This document shows, in pieces, positions 7,994-15,619 of a DNA stretch of 49,469 bases. The translations under genes were made by a program, and so were the position numbers. Location: the NCBI GenBank assembly GCA_937870845.1, contig CALMZR010000408.1, positions 1-49,469 of the forward strand, read 5' to 3'. Each line of letters begins with the position of its first letter. Position 1 is the stretch's first letter. This stretch comes from an uncultured Chloroflexota bacterium. Its GTDB lineage: Bacteria; Chloroflexota; Chloroflexia; Thermomicrobiales; UBA6265. The notes below the pieces were generated by a model. It worked only from the letters and a program-made list of their open reading frames with translations, searched no databases and had not been told where the DNA came from.

Positions 7994-8302
7994 TCAGGGC
8001 AGAAGCGTCGAAAGAAGATCCATCCGTTGGTGCACGATGCGCAGGATGTTCAGCGTATCTCCGTCAACTCGATACACGATGACGTGGCTCAGGACAGGGT
8101 AGCTGCGCAGATTGGGCCGGAGGTCGTCCCGGGCCTTGCCAATATCGGGGTCCGTGCAAAGCGTTCCCAAGGCGATATGGATCGCTTCTTCATAATCTGA
8201 CGCCTGAGTGACGCCCCAGTGTTTCTGGGTGTATCGTCGAATCGTTCGAAGGTCGTTGGCTGCTCGCCTTGTGACGGCAAGCCGGAGTCTAGGGGCAGAC
8301 AT
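7994..8302 (-). CDS. parE: ParE-family toxin
   Basis: A 102-residue RelE/ParE-fold protein: N-terminal RLAVTRRAANDLRTIRRYTQ followed by KHWG, a helical pair, LCTDPDIGKARDDLRPNLRS, the strand YPVLSHVIVYRVDGDTLNIL and the end RIVHQRMD. This is the standard ParE order (the R-S-x-P then YRVxGDxxxILRIVHxRMD end). ParE inhibits DNA gyrase; the antitoxin neutralises it. The ATG at 8302 lies 14 bases inside the 3' end of the antitoxin gene, so the two are translated together. Confidence 0.85.
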   Translation of the reverse strand: MSAPRLRLAVTRRAANDLRTIRRYTQKHWGVTQASDYEEAIHIALGTLCTDPDIGKARDDLRPNLRSYPVLSHVIVYRVDGDTLNILRIVHQRMDLLSTLLP

Positions 8303-8567
8303 CCGGATCGAGCGGAATGCCTTGGCGGTCCATTTCCACGGCCTCGTCCCACAAGCGCTGCCGCAGCTCCGGCGTCCACTCGAATACCTTGCCTTCTCGG
8401 ATCTCCGCTTCTGCTTCGATAAGCGACGCGCGCAACCGCTCGAACCGCTCACGAGCCTCGAGCAGCGTGACGGCTTCTTCGCTGACCTCGTCGACGTTGG
8501 CGTAACGCCCGCTTTCGAGCCGCTCCTGGATCATCGCTTCGGAGCGCGGGCTAAGGGTGAGGGTCAT
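8289..8567 (-). CDS. parD: ParD-family antitoxin
   Basis: A 92-residue protein from ATG 8567 with GGAGG ten bases upstream (an in-frame ATG at 8591 is possible but has no site). The N-terminal MTLTLSPRSEAMIQERLESG and YANVDEVSEEAVTLLEARE are the ribbon-helix-helix DNA-binding part of the ParD/CC2985 family; the rest (AEIREGKVFEWT etc.) is a charged helical tail that wraps the toxin. It precedes and overlaps parE, the usual order, and would repress its own promoter just upstream of 8591. Confidence 0.85.
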   Translation of the reverse strand: MTLTLSPRSEAMIQERLESGRYANVDEVSEEAVTLLEARERFERLRASLIEAEAEIREGKVFEWTPELRQRLWDEAVEMDRQGIPLDPDVCP

Positions 8568-8648
8568 GGCTTGGCGTCCTCCAACCGACACGTCGAGATC
8601 ATGCTACATGGGGGCGGCGAACAGCAGCCAGCCGCACCAAGACCTGGC

Positions 8649-9884
8649 CTACAACCGAAGGCCACCCGTTTTCTCCTGCGCTCGTCGCAGGATTGCCGCG
8701 CTCGGCTCGTCGGCGGTGATGGCGGCCTGGACTGCCTCGTCGATGATGTGGCTGAGCGCGGGGAGGGAGCGGGAGCGGGGGAGGGTGCGCGTGCCCTGGT
8801 GCAGGCGCGGCAGCTCGGCGTAGAAGGGGATGAGGGCGTTGACCTCGGGGTCGGTCCAGGTGGAGAGGCGGCAGCCGATGCCGCCTTCGAGGGTCGTCAG
8901 CTTGTCCATGGCCGGCGTGCAGCAGTGGCGGGCGAAGGCGTACGCCACGTCGAGATGCGGGCTGCCGGCGGCGACGGCGAGCAGCCAGTAGACGATGAGC
9001 GACGCCGGGGGAAATCCTTCGGCGCTGGGGAGGGTTGTCACCCCGGTTTTCCCCTTGACCGGACAGCCGGGTTGCTCGCAGACGGCGGCGAAGCCGAACC
9101 AGTTGACCATCATGGCGACCGCGCCGGAGGCGAACAGCTCGCCGCTCTTGACGGAGTCGATCTCCTCCTGGCCGGGCGGGGTCATGGCGCGGTCGTTGAC
9201 GATGCGGCGGTAGAAGTCGAGCGCGGCGACGGCCTCGGGGGCGTTGAGCGTTGGGCGGCCGGCGGCGTCGTGCAGCTCGCCGCCCCGGCTCCAGAGCTGG
9301 AGGCAGAAGTCATACACCGAGTTATGGCCGTCGGGGAAGGCGGCGAAGACGGTCCCGGCGAGGCCGGCGTCGGGGCGGGTGAAGAAGCGGGCGATGTCCT
9401 CGAACTGGTCCCAGGTGCGCGGCGCGGCCAGCGGGTAGCCGAATCGCGCGGCGAATGCCGCTTGCTCTGCGGGGTCGGAGAAGAGGTCGGTGCGGTAGAT
9501 GAGGCATTCGGGGCCGTCGTGGTAGGGCAGCCCGTAGATGGCGTCGCCGAACTGCTGCATGCCGGTCAGCGCCGGCGCCCAACCCTCCGGATAATCGGGG
9601 ACCGGGTCGGCGCGCATGGAGGGTGAAAGATCGCGCAGTGCGCCGCTTTCGACCGCGTCGGCGAGCCAGTCGGTGACGACGAAGGCGATGTCCCACGTGC
9701 CGTCTTTGAGCCCCTCCTGGGTGAAGAGGGTATCCACGAGCGGATTGAGGTCGAGCGATGCGGACTCCAGCCGGAGCGGGCAGCCGGTGGTCCGCTGGAA
9801 ATCGGCCCACTGCTTCTGGATCGCCGTTTCGAAGGGACCAAAGCGGCGGATCGCGATGCGGAAGACGTCATCACGGGCGGTCAT
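8649..9884 (-). CDS. Type 1 extracellular solute-binding-like protein without a signal peptide
   Basis: A 411-aa ABC sugar/oligosaccharide-type solute-binding fold: [11 protein letters not shown]-like first lobe, [77 protein letters not shown], and [20 protein letters not shown]. The frame starts at ATG 9884 with only [20 protein letters not shown] ahead of the lobe; there is no hydrophobic leader or lipobox, and the upstream frame overlaps CaiB/BaiF gene sequence. ATG overlaps the CaiB stop (ATGA), so it is coupled to that gene. No permease or ATPase is adjacent. A cytosolic ligand-binding role, or a misplaced start, are both possible. Confidence 0.8.
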   Translation of the reverse strand: MTARDDVFRIAIRRFGPFETAIQKQWADFQRTTGCPLRLESASLDLNPLVDTLFTQEGLKDGTWDIAFVVTDWLADAVESGALRDLSPSMRADPVPDYPEGWAPALTGMQQFGDAIYGLPYHDGPECLIYRTDLFSDPAEQAAFAARFGYPLAAPRTWDQFEDIARFFTRPDAGLAGTVFAAFPDGHNSVYDFCLQLWSRGGELHDAAGRPTLNAPEAVAALDFYRRIVNDRAMTPPGQEEIDSVKSGELFASGAVAMMVNWFGFAAVCEQPGCPVKGKTGVTTLPSAEGFPPASLIVYWLLAVAAGSPHLDVAYAFARHCCTPAMDKLTTLEGGIGCRLSTWTDPEVNALIPFYAELPRLHQGTRTLPRSRSLPALSHIIDEAVQAAITADEPSAAILRRAQEKTGGLRL

Positions 9885-11077
9885 CGCGGGTCGTTCTCCA
9901 GCAATTCGTCGCGGATGGCGGCGGTGTCTTGGCCGATGGCCGGCGCGCCGCGTTCGGCGGTGAGAATGCCACCGTCGATGCGGATTGGGCAACGGGTGGT
10001 TTCCAGCGCCGCGCCGTTGGGGCGGGCGACGCGCTGGGTCATGCCGAGGGCGCGGAAGGCGTTGTGGGCGCGCAGGCGGGACCAGTCGAGGACATCGGCG
10101 CACCAGATGTCGGCCGGCTCCAGGATGGCCAGCCAGTGGGCGGTTGGCTGCTGGGCCAGATGGGCGGCGAGCGTCGCCTTGATCTGGTCGCGTTCGGAGA
10201 ACCAGCGCTGCGGGTCGTCGTACTCAAGGAGCGGATCGCAGCCGAGCAGCTCGCCGAGGCGGGGGACGGATCCCATGCCCAAGGCGAGGTGGCCATCGGC
10301 GGTGGCGTAGATGCCGTAGGGGGCGGCGAGGTAGGCGTGGGCGTTATTGACGGCGCTACGGTGCGGCGCCTGGCCGCCGTCGTTGAGATGGGTGGTCAGC
10401 ACCTCGAACTGGAGGTCGAGCACGCTCTCGAGCAGACTGACCTCGACCAGGCCTCCCTGGCCGGTCGTCCCGCGCCGCACGAGGCAGGCGAGCACCCCCT
10501 GCGCCAGATGGGCGCCGGCGATGAGATCGGCGACGGCGAGGCCCATGGGGATCGGGCCCTGGTCGGCGTTGCCCGAAAGCCAGGTCAGGCCGGAAAGGGA
10601 CTGAGCGAGGAGGTCCTGACCCGGCTTGTCGCGCCAGGGGCCGCGGTCGCCGTAGCCGGTGACCGTGCCGTAGACGAGGCGCGTGTTGATTGTCCTGACG
10701 GTTTCGTAGTCGAGGCCGATGCGCTCCATGACGCCGGGGCGGAAGTTCTGGATGAGGACGTCGGCGCGGGCGATGAGCCGTTTGGCCGCGTCCAGATCAT
10801 GTGGGTTCTTGAGGTCGGCGGCGAAGCTCTCCTTGTTGCGGTTGATGGAGTGGAAGAGGGTGCTGTCGCCGTCGAGCTCGAGGTTGGAGATGTAGAGGCG
10901 GCGGCAGAGATCGCCGCCCTGCGGGCGCTCGATCTTGATGACGCGGGCGCCGAGGTCGGCCAGGCGCAGCGCGGCGGAGGGGCCGGCCAGGAACTGGCTG
11001 AAGTCGAGGACCAGCAACCCGGCCAAAGGCCGCTGCGATTCCGGGAGCGGGTCGGGGGTCCGGATCGGCTCGGTCAT
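9881..11077 (-). CDS. CaiB/BaiF-family CoA-transferase (family III)
   Basis: A 398-aa family III CoA-transferase that moves CoA between carboxylic acids, working in the cytosol on acyl-CoA pools. Visible are [73 protein letters not shown], then [12 protein letters not shown] with the aspartate that forms the acyl-anhydride intermediate in this family, and [20 protein letters not shown]. Length is standard. The donor and acceptor acids cannot be told. Divergent from it is a MaoC-type hydratase (11255), which suggests a short acyl-CoA route; the downstream solute-binding-like gene is coupled to it by ATGA. Confidence 0.9.
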   Translation of the reverse strand: MTEPIRTPDPLPESQRPLAGLLVLDFSQFLAGPSAALRLADLGARVIKIERPQGGDLCRRLYISNLELDGDSTLFHSINRNKESFAADLKNPHDLDAAKRLIARADVLIQNFRPGVMERIGLDYETVRTINTRLVYGTVTGYGDRGPWRDKPGQDLLAQSLSGLTWLSGNADQGPIPMGLAVADLIAGAHLAQGVLACLVRRGTTGQGGLVEVSLLESVLDLQFEVLTTHLNDGGQAPHRSAVNNAHAYLAAPYGIYATADGHLALGMGSVPRLGELLGCDPLLEYDDPQRWFSERDQIKATLAAHLAQQPTAHWLAILEPADIWCADVLDWSRLRAHNAFRALGMTQRVARPNGAALETTRCPIRIDGGILTAERGAPAIGQDTAAIRDELLENDPR

Positions 11078-11147
11078 GCGCTACCATGGCGGTCGTTCAT
11101 GAGGGCATGATCGCCGTACGGTTTGCAGATGGCAAGGCGGCGGTGTG

Positions 11148-11215
11148 CCCTCACCCCCCAACCCCGCCGCCCAAAGGGCACCCGGCCCGTGGGACACGGG
11201 AGAGGGGGCTCTTGG
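11148..11215. repeat. Intergenic C-rich/G-rich imperfect palindromic repeat
   Basis: CCTCACCCCCCAACCCCGCC is followed, after a short spacer, by CACGGGAGAGGGGGCTCTT. The same consensus, C-rich then G-rich with a palindromic centre, recurs near 27568-27612, where it forms a perfect hairpin. It lies between the divergent CaiB and MaoC genes, so here it is not a simple terminator; it looks like a dispersed repeat. Confidence 0.45.
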
Positions 11216-11254
11216 CCGCGGGGGCGAGCATGATGGCGGAGACGGGGGCGCTGG

Positions 11255-11722
11255 GTGCAGTTCCGGGAGCGGTACTTCGAGGATTACGCCGAGGGGGAGG
11301 AGCGGCAGACGCTGGGGCGCACCATCACGGAGGCGGACATCGTGCTGCACGCCGGGCAGACTGGCGATTTCTATCCGCACCACATGGACGCGGAATGGTG
11401 CCGGGCGCAGGAGTTCGGGCAGCGGGTGGCCCACGGCACGCTCATCTTCAGCATCGCCGTCGGCATGACCGCCGGCGACGTCAACCCCCTGGCGCTCTCC
11501 TATGGGTACGACCGCCTGCGCTTCGTGAAACCGGTCTTCATCGGCGACACGATCCGGGCTCGGGTCGTCATCGCCGAGAAGCGGCCGCACAAGCGGCCGG
11601 ATCTGGGTTTCGTGGTGGAGCGGCTGGAGACGATCAACCAGCGCGACGAGACGGTGCTGGTCTGCGATCACTTGCTGCTGGCGCAGCGGCGGGAGCCGCT
11701 CGCGCCCGGCGAAGAGGGATGA
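11255..11722 (+). CDS. MaoC-family (R)-enoyl-CoA hydratase/dehydratase
   Basis: A 155-aa hot-dog-fold protein starting at GTG 11255. It shows [40 protein letters not shown] (the catalytic D-x4-H signature around [10 protein letters not shown]), [18 protein letters not shown], then [20 protein letters not shown]. The Asp/His dyad in DFYPHH is the hydratase active site. It hydrates enoyl-CoA or dehydrates hydroxyacyl-CoA. Divergent neighbour CaiB/BaiF supports an acyl-CoA pathway. Upstream 11078-11254 includes a dispersed C-rich repeat and no clear promoter. Confidence 0.85.
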   Translation: MQFRERYFEDYAEGEERQTLGRTITEADIVLHAGQTGDFYPHHMDAEWCRAQEFGQRVAHGTLIFSIAVGMTAGDVNPLALSYGYDRLRFVKPVFIGDTIRARVVIAEKRPHKRPDLGFVVERLETINQRDETVLVCDHLLLAQRREPLAPGEEG

Positions 11723-11741
11723 GCGTGGCAGCCGGCAAACC

Positions 11742-11828
11742 GTGTCATGGTGAGCGAAGCGAAACATCTCGGCGTCAGTGAGGCCGGGTTCCGTGGAGCC
11801 GAGATTCTTCGCTGGCGCTCAGAATGGC
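11742..11828. repeat. Dispersed palindromic repeat, copy A
   Basis: Begins GTGTCATGGTGAGCGAAGCG and has CATCTCGG inside, then CGAGATTCTTCGCTGGCGCT and CAGAATGGC on the other side. The two halves are imperfectly complementary. Related copies are at 25831-25923, 38941-39039 and 41751-41843. It lies between the MaoC gene and the secreted protease gene. Confidence 0.7.
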
Positions 11829-11925
11829 GCCTCTCTTCAGACGTAGTGGAAGGCGGCGCGGCACGGCTCGCCCGCGTCGCGCGTTTATGCCGTACACGAT
11901 CGGTTCCGCAACCTGCCTGGACGCG

Positions 11926-13737
11926 ATGGCGCGCACGCCGAGACATCTCAATGTGAGAACCTGGACCGTCCTGCTGGCGATGTTGGCGCTGGCGCCGCTC
12001 CTCCTTGCGCCCGGAGCCGCGGCGGCCCGCGCCCAGATCGACCCGGTCCTGCTCGGGCGCGCCGTCGATGCGGTGGTGCAGCTCTCGATCGTGGTGCGCG
12101 GGGTGGTCGACGGCGAGGAGCAGGTCATCTGGTACGCGGTCGGGAGTGGCACGACCGTGGCGCCGGACGGGTTGATTCTGACCAACCAGCACCTCATCAC
12201 CCCGGAGGGGGTCGAGGAGAAACTGACCGAGCTGGAGGGGCAGCTCGCGGCGGAGGGGAAGAGCGCCGACCTGGAGGTCGACGCCGACCGGTTCATGGTC
12301 GCCGTCTCCGACGGGCGGCAGCTGCCGGAACCGCGGTTTCTCGCCTCGGTTGTCGCCGAGGATGCCGCGCTCGATCTGGCCGTGCTGCGCGTCGATGGCG
12401 ACGCCCGCGGGGCTCCGCTCGATCTGGAGACGCTTGAGCTGCCGATCGTGGCCCTGGGCAGCTCGGATGCCGTCAACCTGGGCGATCCCGTGCATGTCTT
12501 CGGGTTTCCGGCTATCGGGAACGGATCGCTGACCTACACCGTGGGGGTGGTCAGCGGGTTCATCTTCGAGGAAGGGATCGACGGCACGGCCTGGATCAAT
12601 ACCGACGCCGTCACCTCCGGCGGCAATTCCGGCGGCGCGGCGGTCGATGCCCGCGGGGCCCTGATCGGGGTGCCGACGTCTGGCTCGTCGCTCGATTGCC
12701 GGCCGGGAGACACCAATCGGGACGGCGTCGTGGGGCCGGAGGACGTGGGGTGCGTGCCGACCGGGGGCTCGCTGACGCAGCTTCGCCCGATCGATCTGGC
12801 GCGGCCGTTGCTGGCCTCCGTCGATGCCGCGGTCGCCGCCAGCGTCGGCGCCACGGCCACGGTCAGTCTGGAGCCGCCGCCGGACGACCTGGCGGCCAGC
12901 CTCTCGGCCGCCGAGGGGTGCGCCGCGCGGGGCGATTGGCGCTGCGCGACGAACTTCTACCGTGATGCCCTGGCGAACGCGCCCGAGGACACCGGGATCG
13001 CTGCCGCCCTGTACGACGCCTACCTGGCGCTGGGACAACAGGAAGCGGGCGCGGGCCGGCTCGATTCGGCGCGAACGGCGTTTTCAAGCGCGGAAGGGAC
13101 CGACCCTACGCGCTCCGAAGCGGCCATGGCGCTCGCGCGCATCGCGCCGTACAGCCGCGCCATGGTCGTCGACCGGTTCGAGGGACCGGAGCACTTCGTC
13201 GAGACGAGCGACGACGAATCGGCAAGCGCCTACGAGGACGGCTCTTTCACGTTGTCCATCAACCAGCCGGGGGTGATCTCCGGGTATCCGTTGTCGCCGA
13301 ACGACGCGCCGCTGGCGGGGGAAGATTTCGCCGCGCTGCTGCGCATACGCGAGACCTCCGGCGACGGCATGGTCACCATCGAGGCGCGCACCGATCCTGC
13401 CGGCGGCCAGTGGGTCTTCGCGGTCGATCCCACGCGCCAGACGTGGGAGGTGCTGCAATTCGATCCCACGGCCGGGCAGTTCCTGCCGTGGAGCGAGACC
13501 CATTCGTACGCCGCGGCGATCGAGCCCGTCGCCTCGCTGGAATCGGTCGAGCTGCGGGTGACGGATGGCTTTCCACTCCTCTTCATCAACGGTATCGACG
13601 TCGCCGCCGCCGCGGGTGCGGCGCTGCCGGAGATCGGCAACGAGGGGAGCGTCAGCTTCGGGGCGCTGATGGCCTCGGAGGGGACCGAGCCGTTCACCGT
13701 CGCCTTCGACGAGATCGGGTTGTACGAGTTGGCGTGA
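11926..13737 (+). CDS. Secreted trypsin-like serine protease with EF-hand-like loop and TPR
   Basis: The start is ATG 11926: it gives a signal peptide (LLAMLALAPLLLAPGAAAA) ending in ARA-Q; ATG 11887 adds a non-typical stretch. The triad is His89 (LTNQHLIT), Asp150 (AALDLAVLRV), Ser235 (TSGGNSGGAAV), as in chymotrypsin/HtrA-type proteases. No PDZ domain is seen. At residues 262-273 is DTNRDGVVGPED, a dockerin/EF-hand-like calcium loop, flanked by cysteines. Then a TPR-like helical region (~320-400) and a C-terminal beta-rich domain (~410-603). Total 603 aa. It would act outside the cell; the substrate is unknown. The loop suggests calcium-dependent stability or activity. Confidence 0.85.
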   Translation: MARTPRHLNVRTWTVLLAMLALAPLLLAPGAAAARAQIDPVLLGRAVDAVVQLSIVVRGVVDGEEQVIWYAVGSGTTVAPDGLILTNQHLITPEGVEEKLTELEGQLAAEGKSADLEVDADRFMVAVSDGRQLPEPRFLASVVAEDAALDLAVLRVDGDARGAPLDLETLELPIVALGSSDAVNLGDPVHVFGFPAIGNGSLTYTVGVVSGFIFEEGIDGTAWINTDAVTSGGNSGGAAVDARGALIGVPTSGSSLDCRPGDTNRDGVVGPEDVGCVPTGGSLTQLRPIDLARPLLASVDAAVAASVGATATVSLEPPPDDLAASLSAAEGCAARGDWRCATNFYRDALANAPEDTGIAAALYDAYLALGQQEAGAGRLDSARTAFSSAEGTDPTRSEAAMALARIAPYSRAMVVDRFEGPEHFVETSDDESASAYEDGSFTLSINQPGVISGYPLSPNDAPLAGEDFAALLRIRETSGDGMVTIEARTDPAGGQWVFAVDPTRQTWEVLQFDPTAGQFLPWSETHSYAAAIEPVASLESVELRVTDGFPLLFINGIDVAAAAGAALPEIGNEGSVSFGALMASEGTEPFTVAFDEIGLYELA

Positions 13738-13809
13738 CGCGACCGCCGTGTCAGGCGGAAGCGGAACGGCGCCTCAGCTTCCTGGGGCGAGTGGGCGTCC
13801 CTCTCAATC

Positions 13810-14931
13810 TCAGCGCCGCCCGCCCTTGCCGCCCTTGCCGCGTTTGCGCTTCTTCTTGTCCTTCTTGTCCTTGTCGTCGTCGGACTGGCTCGTGGCCCCG
13901 ATCAGGAGACGGTTGTTGGCCGCGTTCCAGTGGTGGGCCAGGTAGCCGCTCCGGGGCGGCGCGGCGTGGAAGTAGTCGTCGTTGTTGCAGTCGAACCGGC
14001 TGAGGTCGTCGGCCCGGTTCGGGCACTCGACGCGGGTGGATGTGCGCGGAGCATCGGCATAGCACATCACGTCCCATTCATCGACGCAATGGAACCCGCC
14101 GCTGGCGTTCGGGGCCGAATGCTGGACGGCGCCGAGGTTGTGCATCACCTCGTGCGCGGCGGTGAAGCCGTCCCAGCAGCCGGCGTCGACCCGCGCGTAG
14201 GCGGGCCCGGTGTTGTTGCGGTTGCCGCCGCCGGGCCGGTCGTCGGCCCAGACGGTGGCGATGCCGCAGATGCCGGCGGAGGTCGAGTCGACGAACGCCA
14301 GGTAGGAGCGATTGGGCCGGTTGTGCCCGGCCCGTTTCAGGGCCGTGATCGTCGCGTCGAAGCCGCCGACGGCCGCCGCGGGGACTTCCACCGCCCGGAC
14401 GACCGGTTGGCACTGGTCGTCGTGGACGAAGCGCAGGGCGCGCTCTCCCCCCGTGGCCGCGGCGCTCGCCTGCACGATGCGATCCGCCTCCGCCGCCCAG
14501 GCTTGCAGCGACAAACGCACCCGATCGAGCCGATTTTCGGCCCCGGCGCGGTACACATACAGCACCTGGATGCGCGACCCGCTCTCGCCGTCGCCGTCGC
14601 AGACGACCGTCTCCAGCGCGTCGTTGGCCTCCCCGTTCGGCAGCGGCAGAACCGGCAGCGCGGCATCGTACCCCGCCGGAGCCGGATCGGGGCCGTGGGT
14701 GCAGAGCTTGTTGTCGAGGAGGGGAATGCTGAGCGGGCCGCTGCACAGCTCGAGCCAGCGGAGGGTCTCGTCGAAGTCGAGCAGCGACGCCGCCTGGGAT
14801 TGCGCCCCGTCCCGTGGCATGTCCGCGGGTTCGGCGCTGCTCGCGACGGACGGGGCCGCGAGGCCGGACCCGGCGACGACAAGGCAACACGCGACGAGGA
14901 GACAGACGAGGCGAGCGACGGGACGCAACAC
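13810..14931 (-). CDS. Secreted zinc metalloprotease-like protein with polybasic C-terminal tail
   Basis: 373 aa. Signal peptide MLRPVARLVCLLVACCLVVA then GSGLAAPSVASS. Centre shows AAHEVMHNLGAVQHSAPNAS (HExxHxxG zincin motif, ~270), followed by FHCVDEWDVMCYAD where Cys pairs and Met-containing turn are family-like, and CNNDDYFHAAPPRSGYLAHH. The first two zinc ligands and the catalytic Glu are present; the usual third His position is Gln with His next, so the third ligand must differ. The C-terminus is a run of Lys/Arg/Gly (DKKDKKKRKRGKGGKGGRR), likely binding an anionic surface. I recall similar proteins in actinobacteria; the substrate is unknown. It is convergent with the serine protease gene. 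Confidence 0.8.
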   Translation of the reverse strand: MLRPVARLVCLLVACCLVVAGSGLAAPSVASSAEPADMPRDGAQSQAASLLDFDETLRWLELCSGPLSIPLLDNKLCTHGPDPAPAGYDAALPVLPLPNGEANDALETVVCDGDGESGSRIQVLYVYRAGAENRLDRVRLSLQAWAAEADRIVQASAAATGGERALRFVHDDQCQPVVRAVEVPAAAVGGFDATITALKRAGHNRPNRSYLAFVDSTSAGICGIATVWADDRPGGGNRNNTGPAYARVDAGCWDGFTAAHEVMHNLGAVQHSAPNASGGFHCVDEWDVMCYADAPRTSTRVECPNRADDLSRFDCNNDDYFHAAPPRSGYLAHHWNAANNRLLIGATSQSDDDKDKKDKKKRKRGKGGKGGRR

Positions 14932-15619
14932 GGGACACCCTCCGCGGCAGCAGAGCGGCCAAGCTGACTTCGCGGCTTGGCCGATTCGATTGGTCAGATG
15001 TAAGACGTCACTGAATCTTGAGAATATATGATTTGCCTATGCGGCATGCCCCTTTCTCTTTCCCCAGAAGCCGTACAAGCAAGATCATACCGAACAATAC
15101 TCCGTTGTAAAGCCCTTGGCCTGATCGCGGTAGGGCAGCGGCTCGAGCGGCGTCCGCGGCGTGGCGGCCTTCACCGGGATGGCCGGAGACTTTCACGGGT
15201 GCTCAATGCACCTGATTTCTTGACACGTTTCATCCCCGTTCCGATCGCGGTTCCCCTGCATGGACAGGCAGCCTTCGACCGTGCGGCCGCCCGCTGCCCC
15301 AGCCAGGACCGTTGGCTATCCCGATGAGCCATCGAGGGTCAGACGCCAAACTACGCGAACGCCTGTCGGCAGAGCGTCGCAGTTGGACTCGAAAGCGTTG
15401 CAACATTGTGACAACCCGGTTCGTCATCTCTGCTCCAGGGGGAACATCTCGGACGACGGTCAAGGCCAACCGACGTTCGACACGCCCAGGGAGAGAACCG
15501 AGCGGGCCATGCAGCCAAGCCCGACCGCCAGGTTCCTTCATGGCGGCGCAAACACGTCGTGTTGTGACCCGCGATACTATGCGGGACGGATTCGCGCGAG
15601 TCGCCATGGAGCGTGCCCG
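14932..15619. other. 688-bp intergenic region between divergent exported-protein genes
   Basis: It separates the divergently read metalloprotease (13810-14931) and fusion phosphoesterase (15620-19372) genes, so it should hold both promoters. A lower-GC patch (around 15015-15035, TTGAGAATATATGATTTGCC) is the likeliest place for the minus-strand promoter. A TTGACA hexamer sits at 15219-15224 on the plus strand, but with no good -10 box at the right spacing. No ORF in it looks coding and no RNA gene is recognised. Confidence 0.4.

Noticed and set aside
15219-15250. Sigma-70 promoter at TTGACA (15219)
   Set aside because: No -10-like hexamer lies 16-18 bases downstream; the hexamer alone is not evidence.
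14932-15619. tRNA or other RNA gene in the long intergenic region
   Set aside because: No T-loop GGTTCRANNCC or acceptor pairing was found on either strand.
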